Below, piece after piece: positions 30,680 through 40,526 of a stretch of 45,451 nt of DNA. This DNA comes from an uncultured Prevotellaceae bacterium (GTDB taxonomy: Bacteria; Bacteroidota; Bacteroidia; Bacteroidales; Bacteroidaceae). How positions within the stretch are numbered: position 1 is the first letter of the stretch; every line of letters starts with the position of its first letter. Location: NCBI GenBank assembly GCA_902768105.1, contig CACXJZ010000019.1, forward strand, positions 1-45,451. Reading direction: 5' to 3'. The notes below the pieces were generated by a model. That model was not told where the DNA came from, searched no databases, and was given only the letters and a program-made list of their open reading frames with translations. The translations under genes and the position numbers were made by a program.

Positions 30680-32131
30680 TTAACCTACAGTTCCTTCTAA
30701 TGATACTGATAAAAGTTTCTGAGCCTCTACTGCAAACTCCATAGGAAGTTTCTGCAACACCTCCTTGGCATAGCCGTTGACAATGAGTCCGACGGCCTGC
30801 TCCGTGGGAATGCCACGCTGGTTACAGTAAAATAGCTGGTCTTCCGAAATCTTCGAGGTGGTTGCCTCATGCTCGAAGACGGCTGTGGGGTCGTGTACGT
30901 CCATGTATGGGAACGTATGGGCACCACACTCAGAGCCTAAAAGCAGGGAGTCACACGATGAGTAGTTACGAGCATTCTCGGCACTTGATGTAGCACGAAC
31001 CAGTCCTCGGTAGGAATTCTGCGAGTGTCCTGCCGAGATGCCTTTCGAGATGATGGTCGATTTGGTGTTCTTACCCATGTGAATCATCTTCGTACCTGTG
31101 TCAGCCTCTTGATAGTTGTTGGTGACTGCCACGCTGTAGAACTCTGCCTGCGAGTTATCGCCTTTTAGTATACACGAGGGGTATTTCCACGTGATGGCAG
31201 AGCCCGTCTCCACCTGTGTCCAAGAGAGTTTGGAGTCAACACCAGCCAACAAACCGCGTTTGGTGACAAGGTTCAGCACGCCACCTTTGCCCTGCTCGTC
31301 ACCAGGATACCAGTTCTGTACGGTAGAGTACTTTACTTCGGCACGATCCTTGACGATAATCTCCACGATGGCAGCATGCAGCTGGTTCTCGTCACGCATA
31401 GGAGCCGTGCAGCCCTCGAGATAGCTGACATAAGAATCATCGTCAGCCACGATGAGTGTACGCTCGAATTGTCCTGTGTTACGGGCATTGATGCGGAAAT
31501 AGCTGCTGAGCTCCATAGGACAACGCACTCCCTTGGGTATATAGACGAATGAGCCGTCGGAGAATACCGCCGAGTTAAGGGCAGCGAAGAAATTATCGCG
31601 ATAGGGGACCACCGTTCCGAGGTACTGACGTACCAACTCACCGTGTTCCTTGATGGCTTCGCCGATAGAGCAGAAGATGACACCCTTTTCGCGGAGCTTC
31701 TCCTTGAAGGTGGTCTTGACGGAGACGGAATCCATGATGGCATCGACAGCTGTATTGCCACTCAGCGCCAGACGCTCCTCGAGGGGGATGCCGAGCTTGT
31801 CGAAGGTCTTTTCCAGTTCTGGGTCAATGATTCCGGAGTTTCCGGATTTCTTTGCTGTCGGGTCAGCGTAATAGCTGATTGCCTGATAGTCAATGGGCGG
31901 CACATGGACGTGTGCCCAAGTGGGCTGCGTCTGTTGCTGCCAGTAGCGAAAGGCCTGGAGACGGAAGTCAAGCATCCACTGAGGCTCACCTTTCTTCGAG
32001 GAGATGAGCCGGACGACATCTTCGTTCAGTCCTTTCTCTATGATGTCCGTATGTACATCCGTGGTGAAGCCGAACTCATATTTTTGTTCGGCTACTTGGC
32101 GTACAAACTCATTGCTGTTTTGGTCTTTCAT
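30680..32131 (-). CDS. sufB: Fe-S cluster assembly scaffold SufB
   Basis: A 483-residue SufB, the main scaffold on which the nascent cluster is built. Family stretches include EYEFGFTTD-like [19 protein letters not shown] near the N-terminus, [25 protein letters not shown] in the middle and [23 protein letters not shown] near the C-terminus. The cysteine in [19 protein letters not shown] corresponds to the conserved cluster/persulfide region. It follows the sensor phosphatase gene by 4 nt and is the first suf gene in the run. Confidence 0.97.
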   Translation of the reverse strand: MKDQNSNEFVRQVAEQKYEFGFTTDVHTDIIEKGLNEDVVRLISSKKGEPQWMLDFRLQAFRYWQQQTQPTWAHVHVPPIDYQAISYYADPTAKKSGNSGIIDPELEKTFDKLGIPLEERLALSGNTAVDAIMDSVSVKTTFKEKLREKGVIFCSIGEAIKEHGELVRQYLGTVVPYRDNFFAALNSAVFSDGSFVYIPKGVRCPMELSSYFRINARNTGQFERTLIVADDDSYVSYLEGCTAPMRDENQLHAAIVEIIVKDRAEVKYSTVQNWYPGDEQGKGGVLNLVTKRGLLAGVDSKLSWTQVETGSAITWKYPSCILKGDNSQAEFYSVAVTNNYQEADTGTKMIHMGKNTKSTIISKGISAGHSQNSYRGLVRATSSAENARNYSSCDSLLLGSECGAHTFPYMDVHDPTAVFEHEATTSKISEDQLFYCNQRGIPTEQAVGLIVNGYAKEVLQKLPMEFAVEAQKLLSVSLEGTVG

Positions 32132-32135
32132 GCTC

Positions 32136-34208
32136 TTACTCCTTCTCTCCTTTATTCCCTAAATACCTGATTGCCAGCATTGTCATGTCGTCGCTCTGCT
32201 CTGCTCCGGCCACAAAGTTATGAACAGCCTCAATCATCTTGCTAATGATGGCTTCAGAACTGTTCTTCCCTTCTGCTAACAGCTTTTCTGACAACTGGAT
32301 AACACGATCGATATCAAATTGGTCATGTTTTGTGTTCTCTGCCTCGTTGAGTCCGTCAGTATAGAGGAAGATGGTGGTCCCTGAGGCAACATCAATCTTC
32401 TGTTCCGTGAACTCCCAGTCGGCTACGACGCCAAGTGGAACGTTGGGGTCACAGGGGAGTGTCCCTACTCCCTGTCCGATGAGCAGAGGAATGTTATGAC
32501 CGGCATTGCAGTATTGCATGATGCCGTCAGTAAGGTTGAGCACTCCCACAAAACAAGTAACAAACATGTTCGTGTCATTACCGTTGAGCAATGAATTGTT
32601 AAGCGTATAGACAATGTGGCTTGGTTCTGCCGTATGGGTAGAGATGTTGCGGAAGAGAGAACGCGTAACGGCCATCACAAGTGAGGCAGGTACACCCTTT
32701 CCTGATACATCGCCAACGCAGAAGAACAGCTTTTCGTCGCGGATATAAAAGTCAAAGAGGTCGCCTCCCACGTCTTTGGCAGGTGTTAGCTTTCCGTAGA
32801 TGTCGATGTCATCGCGTTCGGGGTAGGGTGGGAATGTCTTCGGCAACATATCCATCTGGATATCATGGGCAACGCGCAGCTCATTCTCAATAGCGGCCTT
32901 CGATGCCGTTGTGCTCTTCAGCTCGTCAATATATTTCGTGAGCGAGTGTTGCATGTCTTCAAACGAGTCGCGCAAGAGATGTATCTCGTCGTAGCGTTTG
33001 ATTTCTGGCAATGGTGCGTTGAAGTTTCCTCTGGCAACCTCCTTGGCAGAAAGTGCAAGTTGCTTCAGCGGCTTGGTGGCACGTCTGATGACAAACCATC
33101 CGACGATACGCACGACAAACATTCCAAGTCCAATCAACAGTATCAAGCCAAGGGCCATAAGAAAGGAAAAACCATCGACCATCAGTCCAGGAACGGCAAG
33201 AGCTACCGACCAATTGGTTTCTTCCACAGGTTCATAGAACATATAGACCTGAAGCCATTCATATTCTATCCCAAAGAAGGAGAATGTCTCAGGATCTCCA
33301 TCCTCATTACTGTAAAAGCCTTTCTTGCCGTCAACCATCATGTGCCCTACATGGTCGTCAATGGTGTCGGTCGTTTCCTTTGCACGCTCGAAATAATTAT
33401 CCTCAATGGTGTTTCTCCCTACAGGATATGCAACAAACGTTCCGTCAGCGTCAATGATGAAATTCAAAGTGATGAAACGCCATTTGCGGTCTTCCAGAAA
33501 AGTGTTTACTTTCTCACTAGAATTAGTTGATACAATCTTATTGCCTTTAACATCAAGATCCAAAGAATCTTCTATCGCCTCGTTCTTGATGAGCTTATCA
33601 CTAAACCAATTGAGTGACAGATCGGCACCAAGAATGGCAACCGTCTGTCCTCGTTTGTCATGAATAGGCATCATGTATGATACCAGAGGCGTAACGGAAT
33701 CTGTGGCATCGAAGAAGGGCTTCGACCAATAGCTACTGTCAGCCTTCACTGCTTCCGTGAACCATTTGGCTTTCAGGTAGTCGTGGTCAGCACTGCCGAT
33801 AATCTTTTTCTCTACCTGTCCGCTGTCCGTCCTGACGGCATAGGGACAGAACCAATGCCCCTTCTGCGGATAGTAGTTATCGACAAAGCTGACACCACAG
33901 CTACGGATATAAGGATTCAAAGTTACGATCTCGCTCATGATATCAGACAGACGGTCGGGCTGATCGAGATTGTCTTCTATCTCTGATACGTGGTTTACCA
34001 CACCAGTACGTACATTGGATACTACCTTGTTGACTTCCGCATGGGTAATCTTCAGGTAGCCCCTGTACAGATCAAGTTCCTCTTCTTTGATGAGGTCCTT
34101 GGTCGCAGAGTAGATGAAATAGGAGGCGAGGCCCATTACAATGAGCAGCGTCCACATGATGCTCCGCGTCAGGCGTCGGGCAAAAGGTCGTAACTTGCGT
34201 TTCTTCAT
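32136..34208 (-). CDS. Membrane sensor with SpoIIE/RsbU-type PP2C phosphatase output
   Basis: A 690-residue sensor. An N-terminal membrane segment (about 15-33) is followed by a Cache-like extracytoplasmic domain (about 40-310), a second membrane segment (about 330-355), a HAMP domain with [22 protein letters not shown] (about 360-410), a short coiled coil and a C-terminal SpoIIE-type serine phosphatase. Metal-binding motifs are [12 protein letters not shown] (about 479), [14 protein letters not shown] (about 503), [11 protein letters not shown] and [12 protein letters not shown]. Such enzymes dephosphorylate STAS-domain anti-anti-sigma proteins; no STAS or anti-sigma gene is in the window. 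The start overlaps the infB stop by one base, and sufB follows after 4 nt. Confidence 0.93.
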   Translation of the reverse strand: MKKRKLRPFARRLTRSIMWTLLIVMGLASYFIYSATKDLIKEEELDLYRGYLKITHAEVNKVVSNVRTGVVNHVSEIEDNLDQPDRLSDIMSEIVTLNPYIRSCGVSFVDNYYPQKGHWFCPYAVRTDSGQVEKKIIGSADHDYLKAKWFTEAVKADSSYWSKPFFDATDSVTPLVSYMMPIHDKRGQTVAILGADLSLNWFSDKLIKNEAIEDSLDLDVKGNKIVSTNSSEKVNTFLEDRKWRFITLNFIIDADGTFVAYPVGRNTIEDNYFERAKETTDTIDDHVGHMMVDGKKGFYSNEDGDPETFSFFGIEYEWLQVYMFYEPVEETNWSVALAVPGLMVDGFSFLMALGLILLIGLGMFVVRIVGWFVIRRATKPLKQLALSAKEVARGNFNAPLPEIKRYDEIHLLRDSFEDMQHSLTKYIDELKSTTASKAAIENELRVAHDIQMDMLPKTFPPYPERDDIDIYGKLTPAKDVGGDLFDFYIRDEKLFFCVGDVSGKGVPASLVMAVTRSLFRNISTHTAEPSHIVYTLNNSLLNGNDTNMFVTCFVGVLNLTDGIMQYCNAGHNIPLLIGQGVGTLPCDPNVPLGVVADWEFTEQKIDVASGTTIFLYTDGLNEAENTKHDQFDIDRVIQLSEKLLAEGKNSSEAIISKMIEAVHNFVAGAEQSDDMTMLAIRYLGNKGEKE

Positions 34209-36976
34209 TACAGCTTCTGTTCTACCTCAATCTCCATGAAGGTCTCAATGATGTCGCCCACCTGGATGTCATTGAAGTTGACGAGTGAGATACCACACTC
34301 AAAGTTGGTGGCAACCTCCTTCACGTCATCCTTGTAACGCTTCAGGGCATTGATGGCACCTGTATGAACGACGATACCATCACGAACCAGACGAGCCTTG
34401 TCGGTGCGGTGTACCTTACCCTCGATGACCATAGCACCGGCAACGGTACCCACCTTTGAAATCTTATAGACCTCACGCACCTCAACCTCGGCAGTAACCT
34501 GCTCCTTGATGACCTTGTCGAGCATACCCTCCATCGCGGAGCGGATGTCGTCGATGGCATCATAGATGACAGAGTAGGTATTGATTTCCACACCGTTGCG
34601 CTCAGCCAATTTGCGGGCGTCTGCGCTGGGACGTACCTGGAAACCGACGATGACGGCATCGGATGCCGATGCCAGCATGACATCGTTCTCAGAAATCTGA
34701 CCTACAGCCTTCGCAATGACGTTAACCTGCACCTTCTCGGTAGAGAGCTTAAGGAATGAGTCAGAAAGAGCCTCGATAGAACCGTCGGTATCACCCTTAA
34801 CGACAATATTCAGCTCGTGGAACTCACCCAGCGCGATGCGGTGCGAGATGTCGTCCAGACCAAGGGTCTTCTGTGTACGCAGGCCTTGCTCACGCTGCAG
34901 CTGTTCACGCTTGTTGGCAATCTCGCGTGCTTCCTGCTCCGTATCCATCACGTGGAACGAGTCACCGGCTGTCGGTGCACCGTTCAGACCTAAGATGATA
35001 GCGGGCTCTGCGGGCAATGCTTTCTCAATACGCTGGTTACGCTCATTGAACATGGCCTTGATGCGTCCATGACTGGTACCTGCAATAACCACATCGCCAA
35101 TCTTCAGTGTTCCGTTTGATACGAGCACGGTCGAAACGTAGCCACGTCCCTTGTCAAGTGATGACTCAATGATAGAGCCGGTAGCCTTGCGGTTGGGGTT
35201 GGCTTTCAGGTCGAGCAGCTCAGCCTCAAGCAGTACCTTCTCAAGCAGTTCATCCACGCCCATACCCTTTTTGGCCGAGATTTCCTGGCACTGGTACTTG
35301 CCGCCCCACTCCTCAACGAGCAGATTCATCTGTGCCAGATCCTCACGAATCTTGTCAGGGTTGGCACCCGGTTTGTCTATCTTATTGATAGCAAACACCA
35401 TAGGAACATTGGCGGCCTGAGCATGTGCAATAGCCTCCTTCGTGGTGGGCATGACGCTGTCGTCAGCCGCAATGATAATGATAGCAATATCGGTTACCTG
35501 TGTACCACGTGCACGCATAGCGGTGAAGGCCTCGTGACCTGGAGTGTCCAGGAAAGTAATCTGGCGACCATCCTTCAGTTTCACGTTGTAGGCGCCGATG
35601 TGCTGGGTAATACCACCAGCCTCACCTGCAATCACATTGGTGTTACGGATGTAGTCAAGCAGCGACGTCTTACCATGATCCACGTGACCCATGACGGTGA
35701 CGATAGGAGCACGGCTGACGAGACTGCTCTCGTCGTCCTCCTCTTCTTGAATGGCGTTCTGCACCTCTGCACTGACGTACTCAGTAGTAAAGCCGAACTC
35801 GTCAGCTACCAGGTTGATGGTTTCTGCATCCAAACGCTGGTTGATGCTCACCATGATGCCGATGGTCATACACGTACCAATGACTTTCGTCACGGGCACA
35901 TTCATCATCGTAGCCAGCTCGGAGACGGTCACAAACTCAGTCAGCTTCAGCACCTTGCTTTCTGCTGCCTGCTCGGCCATCTCTTCGTTCAGGCGTTCCT
36001 GAACGGCGTCACGCTTCTCGCGACGATACTTGGCACCTTTCTTGTTCTGACTCTTTGATGTCAACCGTGCCAGCGTCTCCTTGACTTGGCGTGCTACTGC
36101 CTCCTCATCAACCTCCAACGACTTCTGAGGACGGTTCTTCTTGTTCTTCTTGCCGCCACCTTGTTGCTGGTTGTTCTGCTGTCGGTTGTCCTGCTTGTTC
36201 TTCTTGTTGTTGTTTCCTGAGGGCTGATTGCTTGCTGCCTCAATGTCAACACGCTCCTTGCCGCCACGGATGCGCTCACGCTTCTTGCGCTCACCCTGTT
36301 GCTGGGCAGCCTTTTCCTCACGCTCCTTGCGACGCTCTTCCTTTGATTTCTTCTTAGGACGCGTGCTCTGGTTGATGCTCGACAAGTCAATCTTACCCAG
36401 CACGTTTACTTTCGGAGCCATCTTAGCCTCGCTCTTCAGCGTGTATATCTCAGGAGCGTTGTCTTCGAGATCTTCTTCCTCCTCAGTATCTTCCATGTCG
36501 GGCTCTTCAATCTCAGGCTCTTCCATAGGAACGTCCTCCACCTCAGGCTCTACAACAGGAGTCTCTTCTTCCTTGACGCTTTCTTGAGCGTCGTCGGCGG
36601 GCTTCTCCTCCTTGGGCTCAACAGCAGGTTTCGCAGGAGCTGGCTTCTTGCCGTTCAGAGCTTCCAGGTCAATCTTTCCGACAGGCTTGAATTGCGGACG
36701 CTGTTCTAAGAGTTCTTCAGCCTTGGTAGCTTTCTTCTCTACCTTTTCTTGCTTCTTCTCCTTGGCTTTCTTGATGAAGATTTTTTCGGCCTCGTGCTTT
36801 ACTGCCTGGTCGCCCTTGAACTCAGTGACAAGCGCATCGTATTGTTCGTCAGTGATCTTGGTTGAGGGTTTGGCATCCTCTTCAATTTCACCGAGGTTCT
36901 TCTTCTTCAGGAAGTCAACAGCGGTTTGAAGTCCTATGTTCAGTTCTGATAATACTTTATTTAATCTAACAGCCAT
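34208..36976 (-). CDS. infB: Translation initiation factor IF-2
   Basis: A 922-residue IF-2, which brings initiator tRNA to the ribosome. The N-terminus (1-70) is an IF2_N-type module. A long low-complexity region (about 70-310) follows: first acidic ([20 protein letters not shown]), then K/R/Q/N-rich ([20 protein letters not shown]). The G domain begins near residue 425 with [12 protein letters not shown] (G1), DTPGHEAF (G3) and NKIDKPGA (G4), and domains II-IV complete the protein. It begins 37 nt after nusA, across an AT-rich repeat, and its stop overlaps the next start. Confidence 0.97.
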   Translation of the reverse strand: MAVRLNKVLSELNIGLQTAVDFLKKKNLGEIEEDAKPSTKITDEQYDALVTEFKGDQAVKHEAEKIFIKKAKEKKQEKVEKKATKAEELLEQRPQFKPVGKIDLEALNGKKPAPAKPAVEPKEEKPADDAQESVKEEETPVVEPEVEDVPMEEPEIEEPDMEDTEEEEDLEDNAPEIYTLKSEAKMAPKVNVLGKIDLSSINQSTRPKKKSKEERRKEREEKAAQQQGERKKRERIRGGKERVDIEAASNQPSGNNNKKNKQDNRQQNNQQQGGGKKNKKNRPQKSLEVDEEAVARQVKETLARLTSKSQNKKGAKYRREKRDAVQERLNEEMAEQAAESKVLKLTEFVTVSELATMMNVPVTKVIGTCMTIGIMVSINQRLDAETINLVADEFGFTTEYVSAEVQNAIQEEEDDESSLVSRAPIVTVMGHVDHGKTSLLDYIRNTNVIAGEAGGITQHIGAYNVKLKDGRQITFLDTPGHEAFTAMRARGTQVTDIAIIIIAADDSVMPTTKEAIAHAQAANVPMVFAINKIDKPGANPDKIREDLAQMNLLVEEWGGKYQCQEISAKKGMGVDELLEKVLLEAELLDLKANPNRKATGSIIESSLDKGRGYVSTVLVSNGTLKIGDVVIAGTSHGRIKAMFNERNQRIEKALPAEPAIILGLNGAPTAGDSFHVMDTEQEAREIANKREQLQREQGLRTQKTLGLDDISHRIALGEFHELNIVVKGDTDGSIEALSDSFLKLSTEKVQVNVIAKAVGQISENDVMLASASDAVIVGFQVRPSADARKLAERNGVEINTYSVIYDAIDDIRSAMEGMLDKVIKEQVTAEVEVREVYKISKVGTVAGAMVIEGKVHRTDKARLVRDGIVVHTGAINALKRYKDDVKEVATNFECGISLVNFNDIQVGDIIETFMEIEVEQKL

Positions 36977-36977
36977 C

Positions 36978-37020
36978 TATCTATTTGTGATTTGACAATT
37001 TACAATTTATTATTTACTCA
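36978..37020. repeat. AT-rich AAATTGTAAAT repeat between nusA and infB
   Basis: On the minus strand this spacer reads AATAAATTGTAAATTGTCAAAT, a near match to the spacer after prfB (12522-12556). It contains no -7 box, so it is not an obvious promoter. Confidence 0.45.
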
Positions 37021-38270
37021 AACTCTGCCTTCAGCACTTCCAGTACGTGGTCAACCGTCTCCTCTTCCAGATCAGCCTTTTCAATCAGCATCTCACGCGG
37101 AGCGTTCAGTACGGCCTTTGCAGTGTCAAGACCAATGGCCTTGATAGAGTCGATAATCCACTGGTCGATTTCATCGGCGAACTCGTCCAGATAGATGTCC
37201 TCATCCTCCTCGTTCTCGTTGAGCACACGGAATACGTCGATGGTGTATTCTGTCAGCATAGAGGCCAACTTGATGTTCATGCCGCTACGGCCGATAGCCA
37301 GAGATACTTCCTCAGGCTGCAGATAAACCTCTGCCTTGTGCTCCTCTGGGTTCAGCTTGATTTCTGTGACCTTGGCAGGCGAGAGTGCACGTTGGATAAA
37401 CAGCTGCATGTTGCTAGAGTAGTTGATGACGTCGATGTTCTCGTTGCCCAACTCACGCACGATGCCATGTACGCGACTACCCTTCACGCCAACACAGGCA
37501 CCTACAGGGTCGATGCGCTCGTCATAGCTCTCAACGGCAACCTTTGCACGTTCACCTGGCATACGGGCAATGCGCTTGATGGTAATCAGACCATCGTTGA
37601 TCTCAGGAACCTCGGCCTCCAGCAGGCGCTCCAAGAATACGGGACTGGTACGGCTCAGGATGATGCGCGGGTTGTTGTTCTCGTTCTGCACCTCCTTCAC
37701 GATGGCACGTACGGTCTCTCCCTTGTGGTAGTTGTCGTTGGGAATCTGCTCTCCCTTCGGCAGGTGCAACTCGTTGCCCTCGTCGTCGATGAGCAGCGTC
37801 TCACGTTTCCACATCTGATAGACCTCACCACTGACGATGGTTCCCACCTTGTCCTTGTACTTCTGGTAGAGCGAGTCATGCTCCAGCTCCAGAATCTTGC
37901 TGGCCAGCGTCTGGCGCAGGTTCAGGATGGCACGGCGGCCGAACTTCTGGAAGTTCACCTCTTCACTCACCTCCTCACCAATCTCGTAGTCGGGCTCAAT
38001 CTTCTGGGCCTCTGTCAGCGAAATCTCCTTGTTCTCATCCTCTACCTCGCCGTCAGCCACGACAATGCGGTTACGGTAAATCTCAAAGTCACCCTTGTCG
38101 GGGTTCACAATGACGTCGAAGTTCTCGTCCGAACCGAACATCTTGGCTATCACGTTGCGGAAGCTTTCCTCCAGCACGCTCACCAAGGTAGTACGGTCAA
38201 TGTTCTTTGTCTCTTTAAATTCTTGAAAGGTCTCAATCATTGAGGGGCCTTTCGCATTTTTTACTGCCAT
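37014..38270 (-). CDS. nusA: Transcription elongation/termination factor NusA
   Basis: A 418-residue NusA. The N-terminal polymerase-binding domain (about 1-130) is followed by an S1 domain (KVGTIVSGEVYQMWKRETLL, about 135-200), then two KH domains (RIDPVGACVGVKGSRVHGIVRELG, about 245-270, and VSLAIGRSGMNIKLASMLT, about 320-340). The C-terminus lacks the long acidic repeats of E. coli, ending in a single HhH-like segment (IKAIGLDTAKAVLNAPREML). It begins 30 nt after rimP. In E. coli NusA feeds back on its own operon. Confidence 0.97.
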   Translation of the reverse strand: MAVKNAKGPSMIETFQEFKETKNIDRTTLVSVLEESFRNVIAKMFGSDENFDVIVNPDKGDFEIYRNRIVVADGEVEDENKEISLTEAQKIEPDYEIGEEVSEEVNFQKFGRRAILNLRQTLASKILELEHDSLYQKYKDKVGTIVSGEVYQMWKRETLLIDDEGNELHLPKGEQIPNDNYHKGETVRAIVKEVQNENNNPRIILSRTSPVFLERLLEAEVPEINDGLITIKRIARMPGERAKVAVESYDERIDPVGACVGVKGSRVHGIVRELGNENIDVINYSSNMQLFIQRALSPAKVTEIKLNPEEHKAEVYLQPEEVSLAIGRSGMNIKLASMLTEYTIDVFRVLNENEEDEDIYLDEFADEIDQWIIDSIKAIGLDTAKAVLNAPREMLIEKADLEEETVDHVLEVLKAEFE

Positions 38271-38300
38271 TTTCTTTTATTTTTTTATTATTTCTGTTTC

Positions 38301-38768
38301 TTACTTAAATGCCAGCAGATACTTTGTTGACTTCACATCGCTCATCGAGAACTCCTTGTCAACATCTACCATAACGGGGCGCTTCTTGCCTTCTACATGC
38401 TGCTTCTCCTTCACGCTGACGGTAAACTGGTCACCATCGACCTTCGACAGTACTCCCTGAATCTTCTTGCCGTCCTTGGTCAGCACCTCAACGGTCTTGC
38501 CTATATGGTTCACATACTGTTGAGCCACCTTGAAGGGCTGGCCTAATCCGGCAGAACCCACTTCCAGTTCATAGTCGTCAAGCTCCTCGCCCAACTTTTC
38601 CTGCAGGAATCGGCTGAGGTCAGCACAATCCTCAATCCACACGCCATCAGCGTGGTCAATTTCTACAACAATGCGGTCGTCAGTAGTCTGAATCACATCC
38701 ACCAGGAAGTATTCATTGTTCTGCAACCACTCTTCAACTAATGTCTTTACTACGTTCTTGTCAATCAT
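38301..38768 (-). CDS. rimP: Ribosome maturation factor RimP
   Basis: A 155-residue RimP, needed for 30S subunit maturation. It shows the family core: VEIDHADGVWIEDCADLSRFLQE, YELEVGSAGLGQPFK (the usual EVSSPGLDRPL motif in a Bacteroidetes form) and a C-terminal SH3-like part with GVLSKVDGDQFTV. It starts at the ATG at 38768. An open extension to 38930 reads through the leader hairpin and the promoter and is not coding. It heads the 12-kb run that includes nusA, infB, the suf genes and rnhB. Confidence 0.93.
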   Translation of the reverse strand: MIDKNVVKTLVEEWLQNNEYFLVDVIQTTDDRIVVEIDHADGVWIEDCADLSRFLQEKLGEELDDYELEVGSAGLGQPFKVAQQYVNHIGKTVEVLTKDGKKIQGVLSKVDGDQFTVSVKEKQHVEGKKRPVMVDVDKEFSMSDVKSTKYLLAFK

Positions 38769-38789
38769 ATAACATCTGTAATTAAATAA

Positions 38790-38820
38790 GAATGAGGAGC
38801 TCTCGCGGAGCCCCTCATTC
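38790..38820 (-). promoter_or_regulatory. Stable hairpin in the leader of the rimP-nusA-infB run
   Basis: In the minus-strand RNA, GAATGAGGGGCUC pairs with GAGCUCCUCAUUC around a CGCGA loop: 13 continuous pairs including one G-U. Transcription should begin near 38826, so the hairpin lies almost at the 5' end, 22 nt before the rimP ATG. The sequence after it is UUAUUUAAUU, not a full U run. It could be an attenuator, a 5' stabiliser or a protein-binding site. Confidence 0.75.
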
Positions 38821-38833
38821 CTCTGAACGGCTG

Positions 38834-38865
38834 CAAAGGTACAACTTTTTCCGTATTCCTGCAAA
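38834..38865 (-). promoter_or_regulatory. Promoter for the rimP-to-rnhB run
   Basis: On the minus strand a -33 TTTG (38862-38865), a 20-bp gap and a -7 TACCTTTG (38834-38841) match the Bacteroidetes consensus fully. Confidence 0.85.
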
Positions 38866-38891
38866 TATTTCTCTATTTTTTTGAATTTTAT

Positions 38892-38922
38892 TTTGCATTT
38901 CGGCCGATTTACACTACCTTTG
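38892..38922 (+). promoter_or_regulatory. Promoter for the HprK-like/PqqD/ABC cassette
   Basis: A -33 TTTG (38892-38895), a 19-bp gap and a -7 TACCTTTG (38915-38922) lie 9 nt before the ATG at 38932. It is divergent to the rimP promoter, with the -33 boxes 26 bp apart. Confidence 0.85.
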
Positions 38923-38931
38923 TCCTCCAAA

Positions 38932-39804
38932 ATGGAAAAGACGTATTATTATAAAGTTGCAGGACATGTATTCATCGTTGTCAACGAGTCTGATGACGAT
39001 GTGCTGGCATGGCTTGACCATTATAAGCCGTTCCTCGTCCATGAAACAGACGAGAAAGCGGCATTTGTGCTGCACGTTATGCCGCAGGTGGAGGCTGACG
39101 GCTTCGTTGAGGAGATACATCAGGATGACGACGGTTCGGAAATCCTGGCTGGACATCTTGCCGACGGACGTCCTTGCTTTAAGTTCTTGCTTCGTAGGAC
39201 ACATGTCGCCACCATGGTGACAGACATGGATTATCACGTGGCAAGTATCAGCATGAGCAGTCAGCAGCAGTTCGGCTTGGACAATGGCCTCATGGTGATG
39301 TATGCCCTTTCCACAGCCACCCAGCTGACGGCATTGTTCCATTCAAGCGTGGTGAGCTACGACGGACGTGGCTACATGTTCCTGGGAAAGAGTGGGACGG
39401 GAAAGAGCACGCACTCAAGCCTCTGGCTGAAACACATCCAGGGTACTGAACTGGTGAACGATGACAACCCTGTGGTACGCATCGTTGACGGTGAGGCACG
39501 TGTCTATGGTTCCCCCTGGAGCGGCAAGACACCCTGTTATAAGAATATCGACTTCCCGTTGGGAGCCATCGTGCAGCTGAGCCAGGCTCCCTATAACCGT
39601 CTGCATCCATTGGTGAAGCTACAGGCCTATGCTGCCCTGGTGCCCAGCATCTCCGGTAAGCGCTGGGACGAGCGTATAGCCGAGGGGTTGCACACGACGG
39701 AGAACTGGCTGGCTGAGCATGTGTCCATCTTCCATTTGGAGTGCCTGCCCGACGAGGCTGCCGCCCGTCTCTGCTGTGAAACCGTTACCACCGCTCACAA
39801 ATGA
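38932..39804 (+). CDS. HPr kinase-like P-loop protein (RiPP-cluster type)
   Basis: A 290-residue protein. The C-terminal half resembles the HPr kinase/phosphorylase fold: P-loop GKSGTGKST (152-160) after SSVVSYDGRGYMFL, then ELVNDDNPVVR (Walker B-like Asp pair) and YGSPWSGKTPCYKN. The N-terminal 140 residues are unlike HprK and may bind another protein. HprK-like kinases outside sugar regulation occur next to PqqD-like proteins in lasso-peptide and other RiPP clusters, where some phosphorylate the precursor. I start at the ATG at 38932; the open frame upstream crosses the promoter. It overlaps the next gene by 4 nt and heads a four-gene cassette. Confidence 0.85.
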   Translation: MEKTYYYKVAGHVFIVVNESDDDVLAWLDHYKPFLVHETDEKAAFVLHVMPQVEADGFVEEIHQDDDGSEILAGHLADGRPCFKFLLRRTHVATMVTDMDYHVASISMSSQQQFGLDNGLMVMYALSTATQLTALFHSSVVSYDGRGYMFLGKSGTGKSTHSSLWLKHIQGTELVNDDNPVVRIVDGEARVYGSPWSGKTPCYKNIDFPLGAIVQLSQAPYNRLHPLVKLQAYAALVPSISGKRWDERIAEGLHTTENWLAEHVSIFHLECLPDEAAARLCCETVTTAHK

Positions 39805-40250
39805 TAAAGACCGTACCCAATAACGAAGCCATTGCCGCTGTGGCCGCACTTATCAAGGAGGGACGCCACGTGGTGCTGCCCGTCAAGGGCAACAGCATGC
39901 TGCCGTTCATCATCGGCGGACGTGAGAGCGTCGAGTTGACCCCTCCCCCCCAAGCGCAGGTGGGCGATGTGGTACTGGCATGGGTCGATGGGAGTCATTA
40001 TGTGGTGCATCGTGTCATCGCTGTCAGTCCCCAGGGGGACGTCTCGCTGATGGGCGATGGTAACATTCGTGGCGTTGAGCACTGCACTCAGCAGGACATC
40101 GTGGGCAAGGCCGTCTTCGTGGTAAGTGCTGACGGAAAGAAACGCCCGCTCCCCAACGACAGTTGGCAGTGGAGGCTCTGGAACCGTCTGCTTCCCATCC
40201 GTCGCTGGATTCTGGCCATTTACAGAAGAACAATATTGAAAATGATATGA
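39801..40250 (+). CDS. S24/S26-type peptidase (signal peptidase-like, Ser/His form)
   Basis: A 149-residue protein. The nucleophile motif is GNSMLPFI (Ser32), followed by VGDVVLAWVDGSHYVVHRVIAV (His70) and LMGDGN (Asp86). The His in place of the catalytic Lys is the arrangement of Sec11-type signal peptidases, not of the usual bacterial LepB. A basic, hydrophobic C-terminal tail (RRWILAIYRRTILKMI) may attach to the membrane; there is no N-terminal anchor. It is much shorter than LepB. Between a HprK-like and a PqqD-like gene, it is a candidate leader peptidase. It overlaps both neighbours by 4 nt. Confidence 0.82.
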   Translation: MIKTVPNNEAIAAVAALIKEGRHVVLPVKGNSMLPFIIGGRESVELTPPPQAQVGDVVLAWVDGSHYVVHRVIAVSPQGDVSLMGDGNIRGVEHCTQQDIVGKAVFVVSADGKKRPLPNDSWQWRLWNRLLPIRRWILAIYRRTILKMI

Positions 40251-40516
40251 AACAGAAAAAAGGATTTGTATTGCGCTGCGTATGCGGCGAGAATGTGATT
40301 GTAGGCGAAGGTCTCGAGACCGTGAACTTCGGTAAGCTCATCAGCCTGAACGAGTCGGCTGCCTTCATGTGGCAGCGGGCCAAGGACCTGGGCGACTTCA
40401 CGCCCCAGCAGTTGGCCGACGCCCTGCAGGAGGAGTATGAGGTCAGCGCTGAGCAGGCTCTCATCGATGCCGAGCGCATCGTCGGCGAGTGGCAGAAGGT
40501 AGGTATTGTAGAGTAA
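40247..40516 (+). CDS. PqqD-like peptide-recognition protein
   Basis: An 89-residue protein (MKQKKGFVLRCVCGENVIVG...). It has the PqqD pattern: a beta-rich N-terminal half with FGKLISLNESAAFMWQRAKD and a helical C-terminal half with TPQQLADALQEEYEVSAEQALIDAERIV. PqqD-like (RRE) proteins bind the leader of a ribosomally made peptide and present it to the modifying enzyme. The start ATG overlaps the peptidase stop (ATGA, 40247-40250). A frame open upstream to 40163 overlaps the peptidase gene and is not used. Confidence 0.88.
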   Translation: MKQKKGFVLRCVCGENVIVGEGLETVNFGKLISLNESAAFMWQRAKDLGDFTPQQLADALQEEYEVSAEQALIDAERIVGEWQKVGIVE

Positions 40517-40526
40517 AGAGCAGCTG

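Noticed and set aside
37047-38243. A 398-codon open frame antisense to nusA
   Set aside because: NusA is certain from its domains. The antisense product is a V/L/H-rich shadow.
38790-38820. Rho-independent terminator in front of rimP
   Set aside because: The stem is strong but is followed by UUAUUUAAUU rather than a U run, and a full promoter lies directly upstream; a leader element is more likely.
38881-38931. Longer start for the HprK-like protein
   Set aside because: These codons overlap the -33 and -7 boxes of its promoter; the ATG at 38932 is 9 nt after the -7 box.
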